Source: Ruminococcaceae bacterium UBA3751 (GTDB lineage: Bacteria; Bacillota; Clostridia; Oscillospirales; Acutalibacteraceae). Taken from it: a stretch of 20,841 nt of DNA. Of this stretch, positions 6,360-13,869 are shown in pieces; the stretch's first letter is position 1; each line of letters starts with the position of its first letter. Position numbers and translations under genes: made by a program. The stretch is from assembly GCA_002371215.1 (NCBI GenBank), contig DFGL01000069.1, positions 31,794 to 52,634 of the forward strand, in the 5' to 3' direction. The notes beneath the pieces are model-generated. The model saw only the letters and a list, made by a program, of their open reading frames with translations. It was not told where the DNA came from and ran no database searches.

Positions 6360-6388
6360 ATTATATCATGAATTTGAAAATCTGTCTA
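6360..6388 (-). promoter_or_regulatory. Sigma-A promoter for the primase leader
   Basis: On the minus strand TAGACA (6383-6388) and a perfect TATAAT (6360-6365) are separated by 17 bases. Transcription would start near 6353, ahead of the attenuator-like leader. Confidence 0.78.
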
Positions 6389-6464
6389 TTCGCGGAGTTA
6401 CCAAACATTATTTGAAAACTTTGTCAGAAAAATCAGGGAAATTTTCAGTTTTTTACGGTGCATT

Positions 6465-6490
6465 ACAAAAAAGACGCTGTTTCCAGCGCC
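6465..6490 (-). terminator. Intrinsic terminator of the 54/325/114-aa operon
   Basis: On the minus strand GGCGCTG (6484-6490) pairs with 6473-6479 across a GAAA tetraloop and is followed by six T's. It lies about 70 bases after the stop codon of the last gene. Confidence 0.85.
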
Positions 6491-6561
6491 TTTCGTTATG
6501 CAGATTATCCAATTCTTCTTAAAAAGATACTAATTCCTCTAATTTTTCTTTTAGTTTTTCG

Positions 6562-6906
6562 TTATTCTTTTTCAACAATTCTTATCAAACGTTCCCAGTA
6601 TTCTAGTTCTTCTCCCTTAAAAAGATTTTTTAAACCGTCTTTAAGTTCAGGATGTTCCTTAAACATTTTTGTTAAGTTAAGTTCAAAGAAAACAGTGTTT
6701 TGAACCAAATTAAATCTAATCGTATATTTACTGTCAGGCGCAAGGTATCCTATGTGATGAAGTAGTCGAAACACATTTTCGTAGTGATTATGTTCGTTGA
6801 AATGTCTTACAGCTTCATCAACAACCGACTTGTCCAGAGAACAGTCGCACACATCGGAAAATCGTGGGGCTTTCAAATAGAAATGATCGATTAATAAGCA
6901 ATCCAT
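6562..6906 (-). CDS. Hypothetical protein, 114 aa
   Basis: I do not recognise this protein. It is soluble-looking, with helices and a charged C-terminal half (ELKDGLKNLFKGEELEYWER). Its ATG shares a base with the TAA of the upstream zinc-ribbon gene (TAATG), so it is translated by coupling. The stop falls just after a run of five A's. In the +1 frame the reading continues for 17 codons as KKNNEKLKEKLEELVSF, a plausible coiled-coil extension. A single-base insertion could therefore have shortened the protein, or the natural end is here. It is the last gene of a three-gene operon ending at the 6465-6490 terminator. Confidence 0.65.
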   Translation of the reverse strand: MDCLLIDHFYLKAPRFSDVCDCSLDKSVVDEAVRHFNEHNHYENVFRLLHHIGYLAPDSKYTIRFNLVQNTVFFELNLTKMFKEHPELKDGLKNLFKGEELEYWERLIRIVEKE

Positions 6907-7883
6907 TATTCATCTCCTTTATATTCATTAAGAAGGGCAAGCCACTCTTTGGCATTTTTGTCTGAACCTGAAGACTTGCTTTTTAATAATTTGATCGCAA
7001 AGCGAATTGCGTTTTCATCACACCAACAAACGCCAGCTCTATCAAATAGAGCGAGGATTTCATCGCCTTCAGGATTGAGTGCTGCGAATTCTGAAAACAA
7101 ATTGATGTCTCTTGCCTTGTTGCGATCAATGATAACGACGCCCGTATCGTCGTAAGCGAAGGTTTGAAATTCATTTCTGCCTGTATACTTGAAAATCTTG
7201 TCAATTGTTTCAACAAAACGATTATTATAATCCTTGTTATCAGCAATAAAATCATCAAGCAACTTGTCAATTGTCATACCTTCTGCAATGTGAATTTTAC
7301 ATTGTTCGTCGATAAGTCTGATACGTTCTTTAACGGCAGACAGTGAACCTTTTTCATTGTAAATTTTCTGAATTAACGGATGAATCTCTTTATTGATTGG
7401 ATAACAACTCAGGCAATATGTAGTCTTTTTGCCGTCTATCACAAAAGTGATGTGTCTCGACAGACTGACTGCTCCGCATACACTGCATCTGAAAGAATCC
7501 GCTGGATTTAAGAAGGTTTTGAGGCAATCGCTACTGACTCGTCCTTTGAGTTCAATTTCAAGGATTTCTTTGAGTTTTAAATCACGAAGTGCCAAACCTA
7601 AGTTAAACGAAAAACACGCACCGCCGTAGATTTTTGTAAAATCCAAGCAATATCTTTCGTCATTCAACAGACCTAAATTCAGCAATGCAACATAGATTTC
7701 TTCATAGTTTTTGAAATCGGTTGCAGCCTTCAAGTTGTTTTGACCATTAATTGACTGATCTGCCCTTTGCATCAAAAACTGAAAATAAAATGTATCTTCT
7801 GCGGTTGATACATATTTCCCGTCTTTTTCTTCATAGTAGAGGACATCCTCAATAATTATGTCATCAAGTCTTTTATTAATCAT
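6906..7883 (-). CDS. Zinc-ribbon protein of unknown function, 325 aa
   Basis: The ATG at 7883 is chosen because AAAGGAAA lies seven bases upstream; a frame extending to 7913 has no ribosome site. The N-terminal half is mixed alpha/beta. A treble-clef or zinc-ribbon-like unit follows, with CxxC at residues 133-136 and CxxC at 157-160 on either side of a short beta hairpin. The C-terminal half is mainly helical and acidic, ending EWLALLNEYKGDE. The start overlaps the 54-aa gene by 8 bases and the end overlaps the 114-aa gene by one, a tightly coupled trio. I do not know the family. A DNA- or RNA-linked role is possible from the zinc unit, but unproven. Confidence 0.75.
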   Translation of the reverse strand: MINKRLDDIIIEDVLYYEEKDGKYVSTAEDTFYFQFLMQRADQSINGQNNLKAATDFKNYEEIYVALLNLGLLNDERYCLDFTKIYGGACFSFNLGLALRDLKLKEILEIELKGRVSSDCLKTFLNPADSFRCSVCGAVSLSRHITFVIDGKKTTYCLSCYPINKEIHPLIQKIYNEKGSLSAVKERIRLIDEQCKIHIAEGMTIDKLLDDFIADNKDYNNRFVETIDKIFKYTGRNEFQTFAYDDTGVVIIDRNKARDINLFSEFAALNPEGDEILALFDRAGVCWCDENAIRFAIKLLKSKSSGSDKNAKEWLALLNEYKGDE

Positions 7884-8040
7884 AATACTTTCCTTTACCA
7901 TCGGGATCATCAATGTTTTCCCGAAGTTCTTTATTTTCCTTTCTCAAACGTTCTACAATTTTCTGTAACGACTCCAACGAATACAGAATTTTGTCGCAGT
8001 AATTAGCTGCTGTTTCCAAGCTAATGCATAACTCGTACAT
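7876..8040 (-). CDS. Small coiled-coil protein, 54 aa
   Basis: The ATG at 8040 has GGAAGGAG directly upstream (5-base gap from the AGGAG core). The frame runs 54 codons to a TAA at 7876-7878 that overlaps the start of the zinc-ribbon gene. The central part (SLESLQKIVERLRKENKELR) has a heptad-like pattern typical of a short coiled coil, followed by an acidic end, DDPDGKGKYYD. It is the first gene after a good promoter at 8145-8172. It may be a dimerising subunit or regulator of the two genes after it; no family is recognised. Confidence 0.7.
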   Translation of the reverse strand: MYELCISLETAANYCDKILYSLESLQKIVERLRKENKELRENIDDPDGKGKYYD

Positions 8041-8061
8041 TATTTCTCCTTCCTAATAATT

Positions 8062-8099
8062 AAGACAGTTGTTTCTGAAATGAAATAACTGTCTTTTTT
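8062..8099. terminator. Hairpin with plus-strand T-run in the 54-aa gene leader
   Basis: A 14-bp stem (AAGACAGTT at 8062-8070 with 8087-8095, then a G-U pair and TTTC/GAAA) closes a 6-base loop. T's follow on the plus strand (8094-8099). As an intrinsic terminator it would act on plus-strand transcription, where I see no gene. On the minus strand it is a hairpin in the 5' leader of the 54-aa gene. Confidence 0.6.
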
Positions 8100-8144
8100 A
8101 ATAATATTAATGAAAAAATATTTATAAAAATACCTTTCATAATA

Positions 8145-8172
8145 ATCATATCATAGAAATAATTATCGTCAA
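8145..8172 (-). promoter_or_regulatory. Promoter of the 54/325/114-aa operon
   Basis: On the minus strand TTGACG (8167-8172) and TATGAT (8145-8150) are 16 bases apart. The -35 box overlaps the stop codon of the upstream recombinase gene. The transcript would begin near 8138, giving a leader of about 100 bases. Confidence 0.68.
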
Positions 8173-9056
8173 CTTTCTGATCGAAAATAGTGAATTAAAA
8201 CATTTTCGCGCGAGTGGCCGAGGCATTCCGAGACGTATTTCATAACACGTCTAATATAGATCTCATGAAATGTGCGACAGTAATACTTTTCTTGCTTTTT
8301 TAGGCTTTTTATATCTATGTTTTCAGCATATTTTTCATACAAATTGCGTGCATAAATCGAACGGGCATTGTGAACGTCATAACAGCTGTGAATGTGGTCA
8401 AATACTTTTTTGTCTCCAGCATTTTTTATGGTTTTTATTGCAAGGTCGAGCTTTTCATTTTCTGGATGATAAATCTCTGCGATTCGCTGCCGACCGCCTT
8501 TAGTTCCACGCGTAACATTTAAGTAGTATCGGCCGTCAACTTTATACATATCAGCGCCTGTAATTCTTGACAACTCGGCTTTTCTTAGTCCAGTTGCTTC
8601 CGCGACTGCAACCAGCTCTTTGTTATTGACAGCAGAAAAGTTTTTATCACGCACCGCGTTTCCGCGACTGCGGGTGATGTCTTTTTGTGCTCTCATTGGG
8701 GTTTTAATATAATCAGAAGCGGAGTCGCCGTATAGCTTCGAGAGCGCTGCCACTTGTGTTTTCAGCGTATACGCGGAGAGCCCTTTATTTATGTTGTTTT
8801 TAAGGAATTCATCGGCATATTGCCTTGCTTCCCGAATGGTTTTGCACTTGGGATATTTTTGTTTTACGTATTTCAGGAAATAGCTGACTTGTTTCAAGTA
8901 GGTAAGGAAAGTATTTATTGAATAAATCTTTTCAGATGTTATATTTGTACCGTTTTTTCGGTCTGAAATTTTATCATTATGCCTACTATCACCATATGCA
9001 ATTTTGCTTTTTAACTCGTTTTCTGCCTGATATATTAAGCTTCCACGCCTGCTCAT
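8169..9056 (-). CDS. Second tyrosine recombinase
   Basis: This 295-aa protein is a compact tyrosine recombinase without an arm-binding N-terminal domain. A SAM-like core-binding domain lies near residues 45-115. The catalytic set is complete: R158 in TGLRKAE, a lysine in RGTKGG near 186, H229 and R232 in HNAR, H281 in LGHSR, and Y290 in IHYF. It differs clearly from the integrase at 2684-3892. Possible jobs are resolution of element multimers, a second recombination step, or movement of another module. The ATG is preceded by AAGGGGGTG. The gene has no partner recombination sites that I can point to. It sits 4 kb from hsdS, and no second hsdS is seen, so a shuffling role is not supported here. 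Confidence 0.85.
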   Translation of the reverse strand: MSRRGSLIYQAENELKSKIAYGDSRHNDKISDRKNGTNITSEKIYSINTFLTYLKQVSYFLKYVKQKYPKCKTIREARQYADEFLKNNINKGLSAYTLKTQVAALSKLYGDSASDYIKTPMRAQKDITRSRGNAVRDKNFSAVNNKELVAVAEATGLRKAELSRITGADMYKVDGRYYLNVTRGTKGGRQRIAEIYHPENEKLDLAIKTIKNAGDKKVFDHIHSCYDVHNARSIYARNLYEKYAENIDIKSLKKQEKYYCRTFHEIYIRRVMKYVSECLGHSRENVLIHYFRSES

Positions 9057-9144
9057 GAATTCACCCCCTTGTTTTCTCTATGTTAAAGATACAAAAATCA
9101 CACCCATTTTTTACCGAGCTTGGATGTTGCTCTGTTTTAATCCT

Positions 9145-9191
9145 GCCAGCAGTTTACCCGTAGATTTTACGGGTAACCCGCTGGCTTTTTT
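9145..9191 (+). terminator. Strong hairpin with plus-strand T-run
   Basis: An outer stem GCCAGC/GCTGGC (9145-9150 with 9180-9185) and an inner 9-bp stem (9154-9162 with 9168-9176) are followed by six T's on the plus strand. It lies between two minus-strand genes, so its strong direction faces antisense transcription. On the minus strand it may still act as a 3' end for the DUF6809 gene. Confidence 0.7.
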
Positions 9192-9453
9192 AGTCCCCTA
9201 AAGACTCAACAATTGCCTGAACCGCTAATTTAAACCCGCTTTCAAATGCCTTTTCTTCAAGAAAACAGTTATACTTTTCAAACATTTCAACATATTCATC
9301 AAGCAGTTTTTGACTTTCCTTTGAAAGCTTCTCCACAAGGTTTTCATAACACGAATTAACCTTTTCAGATAATTCATTCGCCTTTTCAATATCTTCGTCA
9401 GTCAAATCCTGTGGTTCTAAATTTCCATACCATATGTTTTTAATAATCTCCAT
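9190..9453 (-). CDS. DUF6809 family protein, 87 aa
   Basis: This small, acidic, all-helical protein starts with IWYGNLEPQDL, the usual opening of DUF6809 proteins from Clostridia, and ends with a helix pattern EEKAFESGFKLAVQAIVESL that also fits that family. Members are common in integrative elements and prophage-like regions of gut Clostridia; their function is unknown. AAAGGGG precedes the ATG. A minus-strand terminator hairpin (9482-9518) lies only about 30 bases upstream of the start, so expression may be attenuated. Confidence 0.7.
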   Translation of the reverse strand: MEIIKNIWYGNLEPQDLTDEDIEKANELSEKVNSCYENLVEKLSKESQKLLDEYVEMFEKYNCFLEEKAFESGFKLAVQAIVESLGD

Positions 9454-9481
9454 TTTCAGCCCCTTTCATCATATTTATTTC

Positions 9482-9518
9482 AAAAATAAAAAACGCCAGG
9501 AGTTGATAACTTCCTGGC
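9482..9518 (-). terminator. Minus-strand terminator/attenuator before the DUF6809 gene
   Basis: On the minus strand 9508-9518 pairs with 9495-9504 (GCCAGGA-type arms, one bulged A, 3-base loop), followed by GTTTTTTATTTTT. If the promoter at 9541-9568 is real, the transcript meets this hairpin within its first ~50 bases, making it an attenuator rather than a gene-end terminator. Confidence 0.7.
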
Positions 9519-9540
9519 ATATATCATTACTTATGTTTTA

Positions 9541-9568
9541 ATTCTAACACATTTATTTTTAAACGCAA
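9541..9568 (-). promoter_or_regulatory. Possible promoter of the DUF6809 gene
   Basis: On the minus strand TTGCGT (9563-9568) and TAGAAT (9541-9546) are 16 bases apart. It is a moderate match, diverging from the restriction operon promoter. Confidence 0.4.
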
Positions 9569-9606
9569 ATGCAAAGACCAAAAATGACTCTATAATATAT
9601 AATTTA

Positions 9607-9635
9607 TTGAATATTTACATTATATGTGATAAAAT
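9607..9635 (+). promoter_or_regulatory. Promoter of the eight-gene restriction operon
   Basis: TTGAAT (9607-9612) and TAAAAT (9630-9635) are 17 bases apart, 37 bases upstream of the first start codon. No other clear promoter is seen before hsdM or the later genes, whose spacing and overlaps suggest co-transcription. Confidence 0.65.
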
Positions 9636-9671
9636 GTATTTGTGGTAATTTAAGTAAAATAGGGGGATAGT

Positions 9672-10256
9672 ATGCTTAACGCCGAATTTAAGTTGTTTGA
9701 TGTCAATATCGAACCGTCAGACAATAAGCTGAACAGCAAAGCTAATAGGTTGGTTTTCAATTCATGTAGAGCTATCGTATTTGATTCAACATACTCAGAA
9801 CTAAATGAGCCAACATTTGCACACCTTAACGAAAACGAGGGATTTGGTTATATTGAATATGAGTTCACTTTTTTGGAAGGTTTTAAAAACCCGTATATGA
9901 AATTTTATGTTTCATGTTTTGCATTAAGAATGAACCGATTAGGATATCCGATTAAGCTTAACCCACCGCGTGTTCAAGGAAAAGAACGGCTATTAAATCC
10001 AGAAAGCTATACCAAGGTAAATCAAAACGGCAACCTATCTCTCGGAGTGAGATTCTTTTTTAGAAATGAAGAAGAAAGGGAAGCGATTCTAAACAGCGAA
10101 GAGCTTTGCATAGAAGGCAGCATTTCGTTCGGTAACAAGCGAAATGTTTATGATATAATGTGCAGGATTATAAAAACTGACAATGACTGGAAACTGGACG
10201 AGGCATACACATACAGAACCCACCCTAAAACGCATATCTATAGTTTAATTCATTGA
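9672..10256 (+). CDS. Unrecognised protein, 194 aa, first gene of the restriction operon
   Basis: The ATG follows AGGGGG (9661-9666). The protein looks mostly beta-structured: alternating hydrophobic strands with aromatic residues (GYIEYEFTFLEGF, MKFYVSCFALRM, LSLGVRFFFRN, CIEGSISFGNK). This could be a beta-sandwich or barrel. There is no signal peptide, membrane segment or catalytic motif that I can name. It ends 12 bases before the second gene. As the opener of an operon that includes hsdM, hsdS and hsdR it may be part of the same defence unit, for example a sensor, but that is inference. Sampled codons are AT-rich like the cargo genes rather than hsdM/hsdR. Confidence 0.75.
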   Translation: MLNAEFKLFDVNIEPSDNKLNSKANRLVFNSCRAIVFDSTYSELNEPTFAHLNENEGFGYIEYEFTFLEGFKNPYMKFYVSCFALRMNRLGYPIKLNPPRVQGKERLLNPESYTKVNQNGNLSLGVRFFFRNEEEREAILNSEELCIEGSISFGNKRNVYDIMCRIIKTDNDWKLDEAYTYRTHPKTHIYSLIH

Positions 10257-10267
10257 TGAGGTTAATG

Positions 10268-11128
10268 ATGAAAAGAAATAATATTTTTGAAATAGTAAAA
10301 AACAATACAAATTTAAAAAGTGATATAGTGCGACTCCAATCCATTATTTTCAAGGAAAAATGCTTGGAGTATGGGAATTATAAGGACTACACTATTGCAG
10401 ATTATATTGACGATAAACTGTTTTATCAATGGGAACAAAGACACCATTGTGTTGATTTGAATGACTTTTTAAACACAATGATGTTTAGTGAAACCTACAA
10501 GAACGCAAAGGAATTGGATGCAAAATCAATTGTAATTGTATTAGAATTATACTATAATCTTTGGAATTTAGCACAAATACAACTATTAAATCACAACAAT
10601 GTTAAATGGTTTGGGAATTTTTATTTGGTTGAAACAATATTGAAAGATTGCTTGTCTCAAATAAATCATTCTGCTTACTTCTATGATGAGTATGAAATGG
10701 TATTAATAATAGAAGATAAGCCTGAAATAACTGCCGTTGCAGAAATTGCAGATGATGATTTAGCATTAGAGATTATTAAATATAACCATCACACGTTAAA
10801 AGGTGATATTGAATCAAAAAAATCAATTCTTTTAAAACTTGGTAGCGAATTAGAGCCAAAACGAAAGGATATTAAATCCATAAATAAAGAATTAGAAGAC
10901 AACATATTTTATATGCTCAACAATCTCAACTTGCGACACAACAACAGAAGCAAAAAAGATAAGAATTACAAAGAATATATTGCAAAAATGAGAAAAGCAA
11001 AGCTTGAGGAGTGGTACGACGAACTATATCAAGAAATGCTGTTAGCATTTTTGTTGTTAGACGATAAAGACCGCCAAACAAGGATTTCAGAATTGAGAGA
11101 CAAAATCAACAACTCAACACAAAAATAG
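10268..11128 (+). CDS. Unrecognised helical protein, 286 aa
   Basis: Of several in-frame starts, the ATG at 10268 fits best: GAGG at 10258-10261 lies six bases upstream. A TTG at 10253 would overlap the previous stop but lacks a ribosome site. The protein is largely alpha-helical. A charged middle to C-terminal stretch is probably a coiled coil (SKKSILLKLGSELEPKRKD, then KSINKELEDNIFYMLNNL), followed by a basic segment and a final acidic helix. No enzyme motif is visible. It lies 16 bases before hsdM and appears co-transcribed. One sampled 60-base line has 16 G/C, much lower than hsdM. Confidence 0.72.
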   Translation: MKRNNIFEIVKNNTNLKSDIVRLQSIIFKEKCLEYGNYKDYTIADYIDDKLFYQWEQRHHCVDLNDFLNTMMFSETYKNAKELDAKSIVIVLELYYNLWNLAQIQLLNHNNVKWFGNFYLVETILKDCLSQINHSAYFYDEYEMVLIIEDKPEITAVAEIADDDLALEIIKYNHHTLKGDIESKKSILLKLGSELEPKRKDIKSINKELEDNIFYMLNNLNLRHNNRSKKDKNYKEYIAKMRKAKLEEWYDELYQEMLLAFLLLDDKDRQTRISELRDKINNSTQK

Positions 11129-11144
11129 GAATCAGGAGAACAAT

Positions 11145-12746
11145 ATGGCAAAAGGAACGAAAAAGAAAGAAGAAAAGACATTAGAGCAGGTGCTTTGGGA
11201 CTGCCGTGTAGCATTGCGTGGCATTGGCAGTACAGAGAAGAACAGGGACGCAATAATCGGCCTTGTTTTTGTAATGTTCGCCAGCTCAAAGTTTGAAAAA
11301 CGCAGACAGGAAATCATTGATGAGTACGGCGAAATTGATGTTTTCCTTGAGGACAAGTCTTTTTATCTCAGTGAAAACGTTTACTACATGAATGAAACAT
11401 CCCGTTGGAGTTATCTTGTTCAGGAAGCGAGTTCAAACGATATTGCTGTTAAGATAGATACCGCCATGGCGGATATTGAGGATTTAAACCCCGAAGCATT
11501 AAAAGGAACGCTGCCGACGGATAACTTTTATGTTAAACTCGGTGCGAGCAACTCCGTTCTTAAAGGCCTGATTGACGCTATCAATAAGATTCAGGACGAG
11601 CGTTTTCAGGAAGAGGATTTAATCGGACGAGTTTATGAATACTTCCTTAAAAACTATGCTGCTTCTGGAACAAAGGACGACGGTGAATTTTATACTCCTT
11701 CCTGCGTTGTTCAATTAATTGCAGAATTAATTGAACCCTTTGACGGCGTTGTTTATGACCCGTGTTGCGGAACTGGCGGTATGTTTGTTCAGTCTTTAAA
11801 ATTTGTTCAGGAGCATAACGGACAGAAAGAAAAGGTCAGCGTTATAGGTCAGGAAAGTAATCCCGATACCTGGCGCCTTGCAAAAATGAATCTTGCTATT
11901 CGCGGAATTGCGCACAATCTCGGCGAGAAGAATGCTTCCACCTTTACGAATGATTTACATAAGGATACTACTGTAGACTATATTATGGCAAACCCGCCTT
12001 TCAATCTTAAAGGCTGGCGAGGTGAAAATGAGTTAATTGACGACCCGAGATTTAAACACGCGAAGGCGATGCCGCCTGTTTCTAATGCGAACTATGCATG
12101 GATTTTGCACATGCTCTCTAAGCTTGATGTAACAAACGGAATCGCAGGCTTTCTTCTTGCTAACGGCGCATTGAACGCAGACAGCAACGAGTATGAAATC
12201 AGAAAGCAGATTATAGAAGAAGACAAGGTAGAAGCGATTATCGTTCTTCCCCGCGATATGTTCTATACAACGGATATTTCAGTAACGCTCTGGATTCTGA
12301 ATAACAACAAAAAGGCAGGCGTTAAAAACGGAAGAACGCTACGCGACAGAACTGGCGAAATTCTTTTTATTGATTTAAGGCAGTGGGGCGGAAATATTGA
12401 AACCTACACGATTGATAAAAACAAAAAGAAGAAAAAGAATATTTTAACTGACGCACAGATTAATGATATTAAAAAGATGTATTTCGATTGGCAGAGCGCA
12501 GAGGAAGGAAAGTACAAGGATGTTCCCGAACTTTGCAAATCCGCTACGCTTGAAGATGTAAAAGCGAAAAACTATTCGCTCGCACCAAGCAAGTACATTG
12601 AATTTATTGACCACGATTTGGACATTGATTACGAAAAAGAGATGGCTCGTATTCAAAACGAAATGAAAGAAATTATTGCACAGGAAAAAGAATCACAAAC
12701 CATGCTTACTGAAGCATTTAAAGGAATAGGATATGGCATTGACTAA
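11145..12746 (+). CDS. hsdM: Type I restriction-modification DNA methyltransferase subunit
   Basis: This 533-aa HsdM is an adenine-N6 methyltransferase that acts with HsdS to protect host DNA and forms the core of the restriction complex. The N-terminal helical domain spans about residues 10-150. EFYTP at 181-185 starts the catalytic domain. The SAM-binding motif I, DPCCGTGGMF, is at 205-214. The catalytic NPPF is at 283-286. A C-terminal helical region binds partner subunits. AGGAGAA precedes the ATG. Its stop overlaps the hsdS start by 14 bases. One sampled line has 24 of 60 G/C, higher than its upstream neighbours. Confidence 0.97.
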   Translation: MAKGTKKKEEKTLEQVLWDCRVALRGIGSTEKNRDAIIGLVFVMFASSKFEKRRQEIIDEYGEIDVFLEDKSFYLSENVYYMNETSRWSYLVQEASSNDIAVKIDTAMADIEDLNPEALKGTLPTDNFYVKLGASNSVLKGLIDAINKIQDERFQEEDLIGRVYEYFLKNYAASGTKDDGEFYTPSCVVQLIAELIEPFDGVVYDPCCGTGGMFVQSLKFVQEHNGQKEKVSVIGQESNPDTWRLAKMNLAIRGIAHNLGEKNASTFTNDLHKDTTVDYIMANPPFNLKGWRGENELIDDPRFKHAKAMPPVSNANYAWILHMLSKLDVTNGIAGFLLANGALNADSNEYEIRKQIIEEDKVEAIIVLPRDMFYTTDISVTLWILNNNKKAGVKNGRTLRDRTGEILFIDLRQWGGNIETYTIDKNKKKKKNILTDAQINDIKKMYFDWQSAEEGKYKDVPELCKSATLEDVKAKNYSLAPSKYIEFIDHDLDIDYEKEMARIQNEMKEIIAQEKESQTMLTEAFKGIGYGID

Positions 12747-13869
12747 ATATCGTTTAGGCGATTTGATTGAATTAAGCGAACAAGTTAATAGCGATTTAGA
12801 ATATGGTGCAGATAGTGTCATGGGAATGACTATTACAAAGAAAATCATTCCCACTAAAGCAGATACAAAAAATGCTGATCTTTCCAAATATCTGATTGTT
12901 TATCCTAACGAGTTTATTTATAATCCAAGAACACACGGTAAGAAAATTGGATTAGGATTCAACAATACCGACAAAGCATTTTTAATAAGTTGGAATAATA
13001 TTGCTTTTAGAATTAAAGACTCTGCGAAAAGGATTATTTCTCCCGAATATCTTTTTATGCACTTTAATCGAGACGAATGGGACAGAGCTGCCTGTTATCA
13101 TTCTTGGGGAAGCTCAACAGAGGTTTTTTCATGGGATGCGTTATGTGATATGGAGTTTGATCTCCCGCCAATTGAAATTCAGCAGAAATATGTTGATATT
13201 TATAACGCTATGCTTGCAAATCAAAAAGCCTATGAGCAAGGGCTCGATGACCTCAAACTCACCTGCGATGCAAAAATGGATTGCTTTAAGAATAATTCTA
13301 ACAGAGTAACGTTATCGGATATTCTTTCAGAAATTGATATCAGAAACACAAACGATAGTTTTGATGAGGTTAAAGGCATAAATATTGAAAAAACATTTAT
13401 GAAATCTGTTGCCAATCTTACAAGCACGGATTTGACAAAATATAAAATCGTTCAAAAGGGTCAGTTTGTATATAGTGCTATGCAAACGGGAAGAGATGAA
13501 TGTATTAGAATTGCCCTATTAGATGAGAAAGAACCTATTATTGTTTCTCCTGCCTACTCTGTTTTGCAGTGCAACAACAATGTGGCAATACCAGAATACA
13601 TTATGTTATGGTTTTCAAGAAAAGAAAGTGATAGGTTTGGTGCTTTTTGCAGTGATGCAAGTATTAGAGCAAACTTGGATTTGAGTCGATTTTTTGAATT
13701 TGAAATTCCAGTGCCATCAATTCAAGAACAGGTGTATATCACAAATATGTACAAAGCTTATACCGAAAGAAGAGCAATAAACGAAAAACTCAAATCACAG
13801 ATTAAAGACATCTGCCCGATACTCATCAAAGGCTCATTACAGGAGGCTATCAAAAATGACAGATTATGA
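12733..13869 (+). CDS. hsdS: Type I restriction-modification specificity subunit
   Basis: This 378-aa HsdS sets the DNA target. It has the expected two-fold layout: a first target-recognition domain (about 1-145) followed by a conserved region with PPIEIQQKYVDIYNAM and a coiled coil, and a second recognition domain (about 190-330) followed by the matching region PVPSIQEQVYITNMYKAY and a final helix. Both halves are complete, so the recognised site should be bipartite. The gene overlaps hsdM at its start and the TIR gene at its end by 14 bases each, implying translational coupling. It is clearly AT-richer than hsdM, as is usual for exchanged specificity genes. No second or partial hsdS is present. 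Confidence 0.95.
   Translation: MALTKYRLGDLIELSEQVNSDLEYGADSVMGMTITKKIIPTKADTKNADLSKYLIVYPNEFIYNPRTHGKKIGLGFNNTDKAFLISWNNIAFRIKDSAKRIISPEYLFMHFNRDEWDRAACYHSWGSSTEVFSWDALCDMEFDLPPIEIQQKYVDIYNAMLANQKAYEQGLDDLKLTCDAKMDCFKNNSNRVTLSDILSEIDIRNTNDSFDEVKGINIEKTFMKSVANLTSTDLTKYKIVQKGQFVYSAMQTGRDECIRIALLDEKEPIIVSPAYSVLQCNNNVAIPEYIMLWFSRKESDRFGAFCSDASIRANLDLSRFFEFEIPVPSIQEQVYITNMYKAYTERRAINEKLKSQIKDICPILIKGSLQEAIKNDRL

Larger units (their letters stand above)
5918..6561 (-). other. Leader and intergenic region upstream of the primase
   Basis: From right to left this stretch holds the terminator of the upstream operon (6465-6490), a strong promoter (6360-6388), two leader hairpins (6307-6323 and 6272-6299), a 24-codon ORF with a good ribosome site, and a terminator hairpin that captures that ribosome site. 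About 260 bases follow before the primase. A TATAAT-like box at 6020-6025 might be a second, weaker promoter. A 73-codon frame at 6014-6235 has no ribosome site and is not called as a gene. Confidence 0.6.

Noticed and set aside
12733..13869. Phase-variable hsdS locus with the nearby recombinase
   Set aside because: Only one hsdS is present, complete, with no truncated partner or inverted repeats noticed. The recombinase is 4 kb away on the other strand.
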